A DNA stretch of 64,000 bases from Actinomycetes bacterium. Lineage in GTDB: Bacteria; Actinomycetota; Acidimicrobiia; Spongiisociales; JAHEDJ01. Below the pieces are notes generated by a model, which made no database searches, was not told the DNA's origin, and saw nothing but the letters and a program-made list of their open reading frames with translations. The translations under genes were made by a program, and so were the position numbers. Below are positions 28,367-39,573 of this stretch, piece by piece. The stretch's first letter is position 1. Each line of letters begins with the position of its first letter. The stretch is taken from assembly GCA_024641245.1 (NCBI GenBank), contig JAHEDK010000003.1, forward strand, positions 62,001 through 126,000. The letters run 5' to 3'.

Positions 28367-29734
28367 CTACGACCAGGTGTTGCCCGACCAGGTGTTGCCG
28401 GACCAGGTGTTGCCGGACCAGGTGTTGCCGGACCAGGTGTTGCCGGACCAGGTGTTGCCCGACCAGGTGTTGCCCGACCAGGCATCAACCGACCAGGTGT
28501 TCCCGGACCACGTATTCCCGAAGATGTCGACCTCGCCCTCGAGCATGACCCCGCCGATCCACAATCGCGAGAGGCCGCGTGCTGCATCCAGCGATCCACT
28601 GCCATTTGACCATTGGATCGACTGCGAGTAGCTCGGGACCGAAGCTGAGATGGCTTCTGCAACGTTGAGCAGACGGGAGATCCCGAAGGTATCGGATTTC
28701 GTCTTGTCGGCGGTCTTCTTCAGGAGCCACTTGACCTGATCGGGGCTCAGATTGGGTCGTGCCTCCAGGAGCAGTGCTACGGCGCCGGACACAACTGCGG
28801 CCGCCTGCGAGGTGCCGGTAGCGCGCACGAGATCGTCGCCAATGCGGCCGTCGAAGTTGAAATAGTCCGAGAACGAACCCGGGTTGCGCAGTCCGATGAT
28901 CGACTTGCCGGGGGCGCTCACATCGATCTTTCGATTGGGAACTCCCTCAGAGGTGAAGTCTGCTTCTGTCTCGGCCCCGGCCAGCATCGAGGCACCGACC
29001 GCGATGACCAGCGGGTCGTAGGCCGGGGAACTCAGGCTGGCTCCGGCGTTGCCTTCGTTTCCTGCCGATACGACCACGACTATGCCTGCCAGCCAGGCGC
29101 GCTCAACGGCATAGGCCAGCGGGTCGGACGAGTAGGGGTTGGTCGAGGCAGTGCCGAACGACAAGTTGAGGATGTCGATATCGGCTGCACCGCTCTTCTT
29201 CTGATCGATGACCCAGTTGATGGCTGCAATCACTTGACTTACGTCCACCGTTCCGTCCGCGGTCCCTGCCTTGATGCTGATCAGGTCGGCGTCTGGAGCG
29301 ATGCCGAGCACTCGGTCGGGTGACCGTGTGTGGTCGCCGTCGAACCATGCTTGATCAGATGCCACCATGATGCTGGCGAGATGGGTCCCGTGTCCGTTGG
29401 CGTCTTTGCCACGCAGATCCGGGATCATGTCATCGAACGAGAAGTCGGGACCGATGGTCACGTTCGAGTATCGCAGCCCGGGGACGTCGACGACCCCCGT
29501 GTCGATCAGGGCGATCGTGACGCCGGCTCCGGTCGCAGCCGTCGCGGCGACGCCGTTCCCATCTATCAAGCCGATGCGCTCGGCCACCGCATAAGGTGAC
29601 CCTTGATACTCGGATAGATCCCCCCCGGTGAGCGCTCCTGCCGCCGGTACGCTCGCAACGACGATGATTAGGGACAAGACCACAATCAGCACACGCGGGC
29701 GTGCCCTCCTGGTCCGCCACTCGATACCGTACAT
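28367..29734 (-). CDS. S8 family (subtilisin-like) serine peptidase with C-terminal WSGNT repeats
   Basis: VTIALIDTGVVDVPG (Asp), DANGHGTHLASIM (His), GTSQAAAVVSGAVALLLE (Ser); signal/TM N-terminus; C-terminus (SGNTW)n. Confidence 0.95.
   Translation of the reverse strand: MYGIEWRTRRARPRVLIVVLSLIIVVASVPAAGALTGGDLSEYQGSPYAVAERIGLIDGNGVAATAATGAGVTIALIDTGVVDVPGLRYSNVTIGPDFSFDDMIPDLRGKDANGHGTHLASIMVASDQAWFDGDHTRSPDRVLGIAPDADLISIKAGTADGTVDVSQVIAAINWVIDQKKSGAADIDILNLSFGTASTNPYSSDPLAYAVERAWLAGIVVVVSAGNEGNAGASLSSPAYDPLVIAVGASMLAGAETEADFTSEGVPNRKIDVSAPGKSIIGLRNPGSFSDYFNFDGRIGDDLVRATGTSQAAAVVSGAVALLLEARPNLSPDQVKWLLKKTADKTKSDTFGISRLLNVAEAISASVPSYSQSIQWSNGSGSLDAARGLSRLWIGGVMLEGEVDIFGNTWSGNTWSVDAWSGNTWSGNTWSGNTWSGNTWSGNTWSGNTWSGNTWS
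28371..28520. repeat. Tandem 15-bp repeat, 10 units, coding for W-S-G-N-T
   Basis: Units GACCAGGTGTTGCC(C/G) starting every 15 bp from 28371; units 8-10 are diverged. Confidence 0.95.
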
Positions 29735-30008
29735 TCGCCCTCCCGGTACTTTCCGACCTCACGGCCGAGCTCCGTGCCCGGGGCCCCTTCGTGCCCCGAC
29801 TGCGCATGCGAAGCACTATTAGACTAACACGCAAAAGGACTAGTTCTCCGGCCAGAACAGGAGAATTCTGATTCGATCCATCCCACTGCCCCGGGTCTAT
29901 GGCGGCCGGCAGCCTTCGCTGGATGGTTAGCAGGGAGTCCTGCTGCGTCAGTGGAACCGCTGCTGGCGAATTGCGGAGTCGAGCGTCCGCACAACAGCCC
30001 AATGAATC

Positions 30009-30224
30009 CTATGCCTCGATCTCGAGCTCGGCCTGTGCATCGGCGAGGTCGGCGGCTCGAACGAAGACTTTGGCTCTGGCCATTTCAAGACCGGCGTAGG
30101 TACCGCCTGCATCGTCGGCCTGGACGAAGGCTTTGATGCCTACAGACTCCAGGTGAGCCCGCGCGATATCTGCCTCGATTCGGCTAAAGAATGCTCCGAC
30201 TTCTACGGGCGCGTTCGGATCCAT
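30009..30224 (-). CDS. DUF2007-like putative signal-transducing protein
   Basis: MDPNAPVEVGAFFSRIEADIARAHLESVGIKAFVQADDAGG...VFVRAADLADAQAELE. Confidence 0.75.
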   Translation of the reverse strand: MDPNAPVEVGAFFSRIEADIARAHLESVGIKAFVQADDAGGTYAGLEMARAKVFVRAADLADAQAELEIEA

Positions 30225-30354
30225 GCCCCGACCGTACTCTGTGAGTTCGGCTGGGGGCGAACCAAATCGCTTGACATCTCTGTCGAACTCCCTTAGAACA
30301 AGGCGACTCGCATTCTGGAGGTTCGGACCGAAAACCCACGACAACGCACAAGAC

Positions 30355-30453
30355 ATCATCCAGAAAGGTGGAGGGAACAGGCCCTGTGAAACCTTGGCAA
30401 CCATCTCGCTGAGAACGGTGCCAATTCCTGCCCGTGGGAACGGGAGAGATGAG
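30355..30453 (+). ncRNA. SAM-I (S-box) riboswitch aptamer
   Basis: TCATCCAGAAAGGTGGAGGGAACAGGCCCTGTGAAACCTTGGCAACC...GGTGCCAATTCCTGCCCGTGGGAACGGGAGAGATGA; P1 TCATC/GATGA; directly upstream of metY-metX. Confidence 0.93.
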
Positions 30454-30474
30454 GACCGAGCGACGACCGTCGTG

Positions 30475-31861
<1,387 letters not shown>

Positions 31862-31937
31862 GGAACTCCCCGTCAGCGGCGGTCGGTCAAATTCCGCGCA
31901 TCGCGAGTAATGACCCGCGTCGACCAGGAGCGTGGTG

Positions 31938-33086
31938 ATGGCCGGCACGGTGGGTCGCGTCGAATCTCGTTTCGTGACCTGGCCGGATGGCCTGGCGCTC
32001 GACGGCGGCGAGCGACTTGCGCCTGTGACGGTGTCATATGAGATCTACGGGGACTTGAACTCGGATCGCTCGAACGCCGTCCTCGTGTTCCATGCCCTGA
32101 CCGGAAGCCAGCACGCGGCCGGCTTCAATGAGGCGGTTCCCGGACTCGACGGCCGGTGGACCGAGGACGTCCAAGTTGGCTGGTGGGACGACTTCATCGG
32201 GCCGGGCAAAGCACTCAACACTGACGAGTTGGCGGTGATCTGCGCCAACTACGTCGGGAGTTGCTACGGGTCGACGGGGCCTTCCTCGGTGAATGCGGCG
32301 AACGGTCTTCGCTACGGCTCGGCCTTCCCTCGGATCACTTTGGGCGACATCGTCGACAGCCAGGTGGCTCTTCTCGACCGGCTTGGCATCGAGCGTCTCC
32401 ACGCGGTCATCGGCGGCTCAGTCGGCGGGCTCATGGCACTGAGCCTCGCTTCCCGCTACCCGGATCGGGTCGACGTTGTGATCCCCATCGCCGCCGGCCT
32501 GGGCGTGACGGCCCTGCAGAGGATCCACAACTTCGAGCAGGCGCTCGCCATCGAGAATGATCCAATGTTCAACCGTGGGGACTATTACGACGGTCCGCGT
32601 CCGGAGCGCGGGCTGGCTCTGGCACGGATGATCGGTCACAAGACATTTGTATCGCTCAAGGCGATGGAGGAACGGGCTCGCACGGAGGTAGTCGACCGGG
32701 ACGAAACGGGCGGCTACGTCCGGATCACGAATCCCCTCGAGTCGTACATGTGGCATCAGGGAACAAAGTTCGTTCAGCGATTCGACGCCAACAGCTATCT
32801 TCGCATCATTGAAGCATGGCAGACGTTCGATCTGCTGAATCAGGCCGGCGCCGGTGATTTCGACGAACTGTTGCGTCGCTGTCGCAATCAGCGGTTCATG
32901 GTGTTCTCGATCGACTCGGACGTGTGTTTCTATCCCGACGAGCAGGAGGAACTGGCCGCCGCCCTGAAGCGCGCTGGTGTTCCCGTCCGGCGAATCACGG
33001 TGCACTCCGATCGTGGTCACGACGCCTTCCTGCTGGAGCCCGATTTGTTTGCTCCCCACCTCCGCGACTCACTGACCGGTCACTGA
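31938..33086 (+). CDS. metX: Homoserine O-acetyltransferase
   Basis: ALTGSQHAAG; VICANYVGSCYGSTGPSS; AVIGGSVGGLMALSLASRYPD; SDRGHDAFLLE catalytic His. Confidence 0.95.
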   Translation: MAGTVGRVESRFVTWPDGLALDGGERLAPVTVSYEIYGDLNSDRSNAVLVFHALTGSQHAAGFNEAVPGLDGRWTEDVQVGWWDDFIGPGKALNTDELAVICANYVGSCYGSTGPSSVNAANGLRYGSAFPRITLGDIVDSQVALLDRLGIERLHAVIGGSVGGLMALSLASRYPDRVDVVIPIAAGLGVTALQRIHNFEQALAIENDPMFNRGDYYDGPRPERGLALARMIGHKTFVSLKAMEERARTEVVDRDETGGYVRITNPLESYMWHQGTKFVQRFDANSYLRIIEAWQTFDLLNQAGAGDFDELLRRCRNQRFMVFSIDSDVCFYPDEQEELAAALKRAGVPVRRITVHSDRGHDAFLLEPDLFAPHLRDSLTGH

Positions 33087-33090
33087 AGAC

Positions 33091-33144
33091 CCGTTTTCGC
33101 GCGGGGTTCTGCCCCAATACGGTGGGATCCCCGCGCGAGAACGG
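33091..33144. repeat. Palindromic intergenic repeat family B, copy 2
   Basis: CCGTTTTCGCGCGGGG...CCCCGCGCGAGAACGG (16-bp stem with one G-T); 5 nt after the metX stop. Confidence 0.88.
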
Positions 33145-33204
33145 CTCGACGCCGTGCGGCTATCCGCAACTACCCTTTGTCGCGGCATCTTTGAAGGAGT
33201 CTTC

Positions 33205-34950
33205 GTGACGGTATCGGTCGGCAGCATCATTCACCCTGAAGGCGCTCACACGATCGCGGTGTCGACGCGCGAGGAGATGGATCGCTTTCTCGGCGAGTTG
33301 AACGCCAACAAGGAACGTTGGGTGCAGACGTCGATCGAGCGGCGCATCGAGTACCTCGAGTCGATCATGGCCCGCACCCGGGCTCTAGCCGAGCGGTGGA
33401 CCCGTTTGGCTTGCAACGCCAAGGGAATCCCCTTCGGCGATCCGGTGTCGTCTGAGGAGTGGAACTCGGGACCCCACCTCACCATTCGCAACGCCCGGCT
33501 CCTGCGGAACTCGTTGCGCGACATCCTCGAGCACGGCACCCCCCAATTCCCCGGTCCGGTGACGACCCGCAAGGGCCAGACCATCGTCGGAGTCTTTCCG
33601 ACAGACATCTACGACCGGCTCCTCTGGACCGGGATCAGGGCCGAGATCTGGATGGAGCCGGGGGTGACACCTACGGACCTCGCCGCCACCCAGGCTTTGG
33701 CTTATCAAGATGACTCTGATCGGGTCGGTCGGGTCTCGCTGGTGCTCGGCGCAGGCAACATCGCCTCGATCCCTCCGATGGATGCCATGTACAAGCTCTT
33801 CGCCGAAAACGAGGTCGTGCTGCTCAAGATGAACCCGGTCAACGAGTACCTCGGGCCGCTCTTTGCCGACGCATTTGCCGACATGATCGACGACGGGTTC
33901 ATGCGGATTGCCTACGGGGGAGCGGCCGAAGGCGACTACCTCAGTCACCACGAACTCGTCGGTTCCATTCACATGACGGGTTCGGACAAGACCCACGATG
34001 CGATCGTGTTTGGAACGGGAGAGGAGGGCGCTGCCCGCAAGGCGGTAGACGATCCGATTCTCGACAAGCCGTTCAGTTCCGAACTCGGCAGCGTGACGCC
34101 GGTGATCATCGTTCCCGGGCCCTGGTCCGAGAAGGATCTCGAGCACCAGGGAATGAACATCTCGGCCATGCTGACCCACAATGCCGGCTTCAATTGCATC
34201 GCGGCGCGGGTCGTCGTGACTCCCGAGAGTTGGACGCTGCGCGATCGGTTGATCGACGCGATCAAGAACGGCCTGTCGATCACCCCCGAGCGTCCTGCCT
34301 ACTACCCGGGAGCCGAGGATCGATGGAAGGCGTTCTTGAAGGAACACCCGGAGGCCGCCGGACTCGGTGAAACGACTCCGGGAACTGTGCCCTGGACGCT
34401 GATCGAAGGTCTGCGGGCGGAGTCGACGGGGGACGTGTGCTTCACGACGGAATCGTTCACCGGCCTGTTTGCCGAGGCATCGATCCCTTCGCCGGGGTCG
34501 ACCTCCGAGTACCTCCGGCGGGCGGTGCGCTTCTGCAACGAAGATCTCTGGGGCACACTCGGCGCAACGCTCATCGTTCACCCGAAGTCGCTGAAGGACC
34601 CGGAGGTGCGCAGCGCCGTCAACGAGGCGATCGCCGACCTCCGGTACGGAACGGTGTGCGTGAATCTGTGGACCGGGGTCGGCTTCTTCTCAACCAGCGC
34701 GACCTGGGGCGCCTTCCCCGGCTCCCCGAGGAGCGACATCCAATCGGGTCAGGGTGTTGTTCACAACACGTACTTGTTCGATCGGCCGCAGAAGAGTGTG
34801 ATGTGGGGCCCGTTCCGAACGCCTGTGAAGCCGCTTTGGTTCGCCGACCACAAGACGAAGCATCACGTCACCAAGAAGATGGTCGATCTCGACGCGGATC
34901 CATCGCCCGTGAAGCTGCCGGGCATCTTCTGGCTGGCGTCGAAGGGGTAG
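33205..34950 (+). CDS. Aldehyde dehydrogenase family protein (long form)
   Basis: VSLVLGAGNIASIPPMDAMYKLFAENEVVLLKMNPVNEYLGP; HNAGFNCIAARVVV catalytic Cys region; GTG start with GAAGGAG upstream. Confidence 0.8.
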   Translation: MTVSVGSIIHPEGAHTIAVSTREEMDRFLGELNANKERWVQTSIERRIEYLESIMARTRALAERWTRLACNAKGIPFGDPVSSEEWNSGPHLTIRNARLLRNSLRDILEHGTPQFPGPVTTRKGQTIVGVFPTDIYDRLLWTGIRAEIWMEPGVTPTDLAATQALAYQDDSDRVGRVSLVLGAGNIASIPPMDAMYKLFAENEVVLLKMNPVNEYLGPLFADAFADMIDDGFMRIAYGGAAEGDYLSHHELVGSIHMTGSDKTHDAIVFGTGEEGAARKAVDDPILDKPFSSELGSVTPVIIVPGPWSEKDLEHQGMNISAMLTHNAGFNCIAARVVVTPESWTLRDRLIDAIKNGLSITPERPAYYPGAEDRWKAFLKEHPEAAGLGETTPGTVPWTLIEGLRAESTGDVCFTTESFTGLFAEASIPSPGSTSEYLRRAVRFCNEDLWGTLGATLIVHPKSLKDPEVRSAVNEAIADLRYGTVCVNLWTGVGFFSTSATWGAFPGSPRSDIQSGQGVVHNTYLFDRPQKSVMWGPFRTPVKPLWFADHKTKHHVTKKMVDLDADPSPVKLPGIFWLASKG

Positions 34951-35042
34951 CGCCGGCGCGATGCCAGGCATCGGGAGAGCCCTTTGGCCCTTCAGGGTGT
35001 GCCTTCATTCGGGTGGTCCTTGCCAGGGCCATCGTCTAAACT

Positions 35043-35072
35043 TGAACCGACTCTAAACATAGAGAGAGTTCA
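35043..35072. promoter_or_regulatory. Imperfect dyad upstream of tetR-family gene, candidate autoregulatory operator
   Basis: TGAACCGACTCTAAACATAGAGAGAGTTCA; outer TGAAC/GTTCA and inner ACTCT/AGAGT symmetric elements just 5' of the GTG start. Confidence 0.4.
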
Positions 35073-35074
35073 GA

Positions 35075-35674
35075 GTGTCGCTCCGGCAGGCAAAGAAAGA
35101 GAAGACCTCGAAGTCGATCCTCGAAGCCGCCTCTGCCAGGTTCGCGGCAGACGGAATCGAGGCCGCCCGCATGGACGACATCGCCGCAGACGCAGAGGTC
35201 GCCGTTGGTACGCTCTACAACTACTTCGGTTCGAAGCAGTCGCTCCTCATTGCTCTCTTTGAGGCCGAGGTCAGAGAGATGCTGGCCGCCGGAAGTGCTG
35301 CCGCCTCCCACGACGTGGACCCGGTCGAGGCCGTCCGGCACCTCTTCGGCGCCTATCTCGACATCATGCTGGCCACCGATCGTGACCTACTCCGGGAGGT
35401 GCTCCGGTTCAGCCTTTGGGGCGGCGAAGCCATTCAAGAACTCGCTCGCCTCGACGAGGAGTTGATGACCCAGCTCGCCGGCGTTCTCTCCGTCCACCAG
35501 GAGTCCGGACGCCTCGACTCCTCGCTGGCTGTTGAGGACGCCGTTTTCGTTCTCTACTCGGTCTTGATTGCAGAGCTCATCATCTATTTGAGTCTGGACG
35601 GTGTCGCTCCGGGGACGGTTCACGCCAACGTCGGCCGGCGCGTCCGACTCGTTTTCAACGGCCTCAACCCCTAG
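35075..35674 (+). CDS. TetR/AcrR family transcriptional regulator
   Basis: KSILEAASARFAADGIEAARMDDIAADAEVAVGTLYNYFGSKQSLLIALF. Confidence 0.95.
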   Translation: MSLRQAKKEKTSKSILEAASARFAADGIEAARMDDIAADAEVAVGTLYNYFGSKQSLLIALFEAEVREMLAAGSAAASHDVDPVEAVRHLFGAYLDIMLATDRDLLREVLRFSLWGGEAIQELARLDEELMTQLAGVLSVHQESGRLDSSLAVEDAVFVLYSVLIAELIIYLSLDGVAPGTVHANVGRRVRLVFNGLNP

Positions 35675-35682
35675 GAGCTTCG

Positions 35683-36387
35683 ATGTCCATCGTCATGAAA
35701 CAGGTCGACAAAACCTACGGGGAGGGCGCGACCGCCGTTCATGCCCTGCGCGGCATCGACGTCGAAATCCCCTCAGGCGAATTCGCCGTCCTGCTTGGAC
35801 CGAGTGGCTCCGGCAAGACGACGGCGCTCAACCTGACGGGGGCTATCGACGATGTGACGGCCGGTTCGCTCGTTGTGAACGGCATCGATGTCACCACCTT
35901 GACGACCGACGAGCAGATTGCGTATCGCCGCTCAGAGGTGGGCTTCATCTTTCAGTTCTTCAATCTGATTCCCACCCTGACCGCAGCCGAGAACGTCGAA
36001 CTCGTCGCCGAACTGACCGGTCACAACGGCGGTGATCGAGCCCGTGAGGTCTTGAAGCTGGTGGGCCTAGCCGACCGGGCCGACCACTTCCCGGCTCAGT
36101 TGTCGGGTGGTGAGCAGCAGCGGGTTGCCATCGCCAGGGCGCTCGCCAAGGAACCGCCGATTCTCCTGTGCGATGAGCCGACCGGCGAACTCGACTTCGA
36201 GACGGGTCGGATGATCCTCGGGCTGTTGCGAGACTTGAACCGCCGGAACAACCAGACGGTGCTCCTTGTCACGCACAACGCCGCGGTCGGAGATATGGCC
36301 GATCGCGTGCTGCGACTGCGGTCGGGGATGGTGGTTGATGACCTCCGGATCGACTCTCCGGTGGAGGCGCAGGCACTGACATGGTGA
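35683..36387 (+). CDS. ABC transporter ATP-binding protein (MacB/LolD type)
   Basis: LLGPSGSGKTTALNL; LSGGEQQRVAIARALAKEPPILLCDEPTGELD. Confidence 0.96.
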   Translation: MSIVMKQVDKTYGEGATAVHALRGIDVEIPSGEFAVLLGPSGSGKTTALNLTGAIDDVTAGSLVVNGIDVTTLTTDEQIAYRRSEVGFIFQFFNLIPTLTAAENVELVAELTGHNGGDRAREVLKLVGLADRADHFPAQLSGGEQQRVAIARALAKEPPILLCDEPTGELDFETGRMILGLLRDLNRRNNQTVLLVTHNAAVGDMADRVLRLRSGMVVDDLRIDSPVEAQALTW

Positions 36388-38735
36388 GCACACTCAATCG
36401 GAAGCTCTGGCGCGACATTCGCCGGCACCGTGCCCAGTTCATCGCAGTAGCAGTAACCGTCTTTCTCGGCGTCACGATGTTCGTGGCCTCCTACGACTCG
36501 TACCTCAATCTGAACGCCTCCTATCAGGCCACTTTCACCGAGTACCGATTCGCCAACGTGACCTACGTCGGGGGCGATGTCGAGACGCTGGCAGGCTCGG
36601 TGGCCGTTGTTGACGGTGTCGAGTCGGTGGCGGTGCGGACCGTGGCCGACCACCCCCTTCAGATAGGTGGGGTCAAGATGCTCGGCCGGGTCGTCGGCGT
36701 GCCCGCCGACCAGCAGGCAGACGTCAATCAGTTGAAAGTGCTCGAGGGCTCGTATCTCGGCGTGGGAGACTCTGTGCTCGTCGAAGAGCACATGGCGAAT
36801 CACTTCGACTTGAGACCCGGCGACACTGTTGACGTTCTAGCCGGTGACAACTGGATCGCAGCTGAAGTGGCGGGCATCGTCTCCTCGCCCGAGTACATAT
36901 GGCCTTCGCGCAACCGCCAGGAACTCATCACTACCCCCGATAACTTCGGCGTGATCTTTGCCACCGAGGAAACGGCCCGGAGGCTCACTGAAACAGGCCC
37001 GAATGAACTGGCCGTCTATTTCGATGGCGGCGCAGAAGACGATGGTCTGCTCGAGCGGCTGGCCCCCATGGCGACCGCGGCGGGGTCGACGGCGGATTAC
37101 ACGCGAGCGGAGCAGCCGTCGAATGCCGCGCTGTCTGAGGACATCAAAGGATTCGAAGAGATGGCGGGGTTCTTCCCTTTGCTGTTCCTCACCGCCGCCG
37201 GTCTGGCGTCGTATGTGATGATCAGCCGCCTCGTGCACGCGCAGCGTCCGCACATCGGAGCCATGCTCGCCAACGGGATGACGAAGCGGAAGGTCCTCAG
37301 GCATTACCTGGGGTACGGGGTGGTTCCTGGGTTGGTTGCCGCCATTCCCGGAGCGATTGCCGGAGCGTTGCTCGCCCGCGTCATTACGACCTTCTATACA
37401 GGCCTGTTGTCGGTTCCGGTGACGCTCATCGAGTTCTACCCGGTCAACGCCGTCGGCGGGATTCTCTTCGGAGTGGGAGCTGCCTTCCTGGCCGCCTTGG
37501 CGCCCGCGCTCGTCGCATCGCGTATCCGTCCAGCTGAAGCCATGCGCGGCGAGACTCCCACGGGAGGAGGACGAATCAGCCTGCTCGAACGAATCGTCCC
37601 TCCGCTTCGGCGGCTGCCGATTCGCGGGCGCATGCCGCTGCGTGGCATCGGACGCAATCCGCGCCGTACGATCTACACGATTGTCGGGGTCGTGCTGTCG
37701 TTGATGCTGGTGCTCGTGTCGTGGGGGATGATCGACACGGTCAACCATCTGATGAACACTCAGTTCATCGACATCCAGCAAGAGGACGCGACGGTCTATT
37801 TCACCGGTCCGGTCGGGCCTGCCGAAGTTGAAGTACTGGCCGGACTCGACGGCATCGACTCGGTTGAAGCGAGCCTCGAGGTTCCGGTCACGCTGGTTGC
37901 CGGGGTCGAGGCATACGACACGGCGCTGGTCGCTCTTGCTTCCAATACGCAGATGCACAGGTTCCTGTCGGTGGACGGTGATTGGCTCGACCTGGGGTCG
38001 GAGGGGTTGCTGGTCGGTAAGGCCGTTGGTGACCTCCTGGGAGTTGAGGTCGGTGACCCTCTCGAGGTGCAGGCAGGGGTTGTCGGGGCATCGTTCACAG
38101 ACGAGATCGCGGGATTTCTCGATGAACCCCTCGGGACACTTGCCTACATGTCGACCGAGCGGGTCGAGGGACTGGTGGGGTCCGGCCTGCCTGCCACCTC
38201 TGCGTTGATTAGATACGACGAAGGTCTCGAGGGAAGTGACCTGCGGTCGGAGATCACCGCACTGCCGAGTGTGGCGGCGTTCAACGACTCCAAGGCGATG
38301 TTCGACATGATGCAGCAGTTAATGCTGCTCTTCTATGCCTTCGTTGGGGTGATGTTGGTGTTCGGTGGGGCGATGGCCTTTGCCCTGATCTTCAATGCGA
38401 TGAGCGTGAATATCGCCGAGCGCCGGCGGGAAGTTGCGACTCTTCTGGCCGTCGGGACCGATCGTCGAACAATCAGCCGATTGATCACAACCGAGAACTT
38501 GATCGTGGCGATCATGGGAATCCCGATCGGGCTCGTGGCCGGCTACTACCTCTCCAAGGCCGCGATGGGAACCTTCAGCAGTGACATGTTCTCGTTCGAT
38601 CTCTATGTGAAACCGATGACCTTCGTCTGGGCTTCGCTGGCCATAGTGGTGGTGGCTCTCGTGAGCCAGATCCCCGGCTTGCGAGCAATCCGTAGGATCA
38701 GCATCCCCGAGGTCATCAAGGAAAGAGCGGCCTGA
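36381..38735 (+). CDS. ABC transporter permease (FtsX-like, two FtsX domains)
   Basis: 784 aa; two MacB/FtsX TM blocks (MAGFFPLLFLTAAGLASYVMISRLVHAQR and MMQQLMLLFYAFVGVMLVFGGAMAFALIFNAMSVNIAERRREVATLLAVG). Confidence 0.93.
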   Translation: MVSTLNRKLWRDIRRHRAQFIAVAVTVFLGVTMFVASYDSYLNLNASYQATFTEYRFANVTYVGGDVETLAGSVAVVDGVESVAVRTVADHPLQIGGVKMLGRVVGVPADQQADVNQLKVLEGSYLGVGDSVLVEEHMANHFDLRPGDTVDVLAGDNWIAAEVAGIVSSPEYIWPSRNRQELITTPDNFGVIFATEETARRLTETGPNELAVYFDGGAEDDGLLERLAPMATAAGSTADYTRAEQPSNAALSEDIKGFEEMAGFFPLLFLTAAGLASYVMISRLVHAQRPHIGAMLANGMTKRKVLRHYLGYGVVPGLVAAIPGAIAGALLARVITTFYTGLLSVPVTLIEFYPVNAVGGILFGVGAAFLAALAPALVASRIRPAEAMRGETPTGGGRISLLERIVPPLRRLPIRGRMPLRGIGRNPRRTIYTIVGVVLSLMLVLVSWGMIDTVNHLMNTQFIDIQQEDATVYFTGPVGPAEVEVLAGLDGIDSVEASLEVPVTLVAGVEAYDTALVALASNTQMHRFLSVDGDWLDLGSEGLLVGKAVGDLLGVEVGDPLEVQAGVVGASFTDEIAGFLDEPLGTLAYMSTERVEGLVGSGLPATSALIRYDEGLEGSDLRSEITALPSVAAFNDSKAMFDMMQQLMLLFYAFVGVMLVFGGAMAFALIFNAMSVNIAERRREVATLLAVGTDRRTISRLITTENLIVAIMGIPIGLVAGYYLSKAAMGTFSSDMFSFDLYVKPMTFVWASLAIVVVALVSQIPGLRAIRRISIPEVIKERAA

Positions 38736-38825
38736 GAGGTGTTCGGTTCTAGGTTGGTGAGTTCAAGATCGATGGCGTCGGCGATAGTGTTCGACAAGCG
38801 ATCACGCACTGTGGAGGCCCCGAGC

Positions 38826-39461
38826 ATGCGAACACCCATCGTCTGGGCAGTAGGCGCGATCATGACTCTCGCCTCGTGCGGAGGTAGTTCGACATCGGGC
38901 GGCCCAACCGAACCGGTACCCACCGCAGCTGAAGTCGCCGACACAACAACCGGCGACGTTGAGTCGGTCTCCCCGTCGTTGCGCGAGCGGATGGACGCCA
39001 TCGACGAGGCCGTCGCCGCCTGGCGAAGTGCCACATCGGTCGAGGCCGCCCGACTAGCCGCTGAAACGGCTGCGAACCTCGTCGTCGGGCCGAACGGACC
39101 CGACTACGGCGATCGCAACGGCGACGGCCTCGTGAGCGGAGAGTCGGCCGTCGGAGTGCTCCCCGGACTGGACGGTACGCCTGCAGGGCTGGCCACCCCA
39201 CTCGTGACAAACCCATGTGTTGTCCACGACGTACTCGGCGGTGCCTGGACCAACCCCGACGCAGAGTGGGGAGCGATGCTGACTGCCATCGACGATTGGC
39301 GATCCGACAACAACACCATGCCGTCGCTCGCCAGCCACCCCATGCGTATTGTCGGCTGGGCTACGTTCACCCTGCGGTCCGACTCGCTGGACGAGGCGCA
39401 CGAGTATGGGGGTCACGCCAAGCTGCACGTCGACGTCGCCCTCCGTGCACTGGACTGCTGA
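38826..39461 (+). CDS. Putative lipoprotein with an EF-hand/dockerin-like calcium loop
   Basis: MRTPIVWAVGAIMTLASCGGSS lipobox; DRNGDGLVSGES. Confidence 0.6.
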   Translation: MRTPIVWAVGAIMTLASCGGSSTSGGPTEPVPTAAEVADTTTGDVESVSPSLRERMDAIDEAVAAWRSATSVEAARLAAETAANLVVGPNGPDYGDRNGDGLVSGESAVGVLPGLDGTPAGLATPLVTNPCVVHDVLGGAWTNPDAEWGAMLTAIDDWRSDNNTMPSLASHPMRIVGWATFTLRSDSLDEAHEYGGHAKLHVDVALRALDC

Positions 39462-39573
39462 AAAGACCGGTAGTCGTTCGGACGATTCCGCGACCCAGCC
39501 CAGGCGCCACGGCGACCGACCCGACAAGTGCGATCGGTCGGGCGTTGCGGCGGAGCGTCCGCATCTGTGATGT

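Noticed and set aside
28371-28520. CRISPR-like array
   Set aside because: Contiguous 15-bp tandem units without spacers, in frame with a protease CDS; not CRISPR.
28377-28631. Plus-strand ORF MLPDQVLPDQVLPDQV... with collagen-like or VLPDQ repeats
   Set aside because: Antisense reading of the 15-bp repeats in the subtilase tail; no independent evidence.
29742-30008. Structured 5' leader/riboswitch upstream of the subtilase
   Set aside because: Contains GC-rich hairpins (CACGG...CCGTG), but I could not match a known riboswitch class; insufficient evidence.
34959-34973. CGATGC-CAG-GCATCG hairpin as a terminator after the aldehyde dehydrogenase
   Set aside because: Short 6-bp stem and no U-tract; too weak to call.
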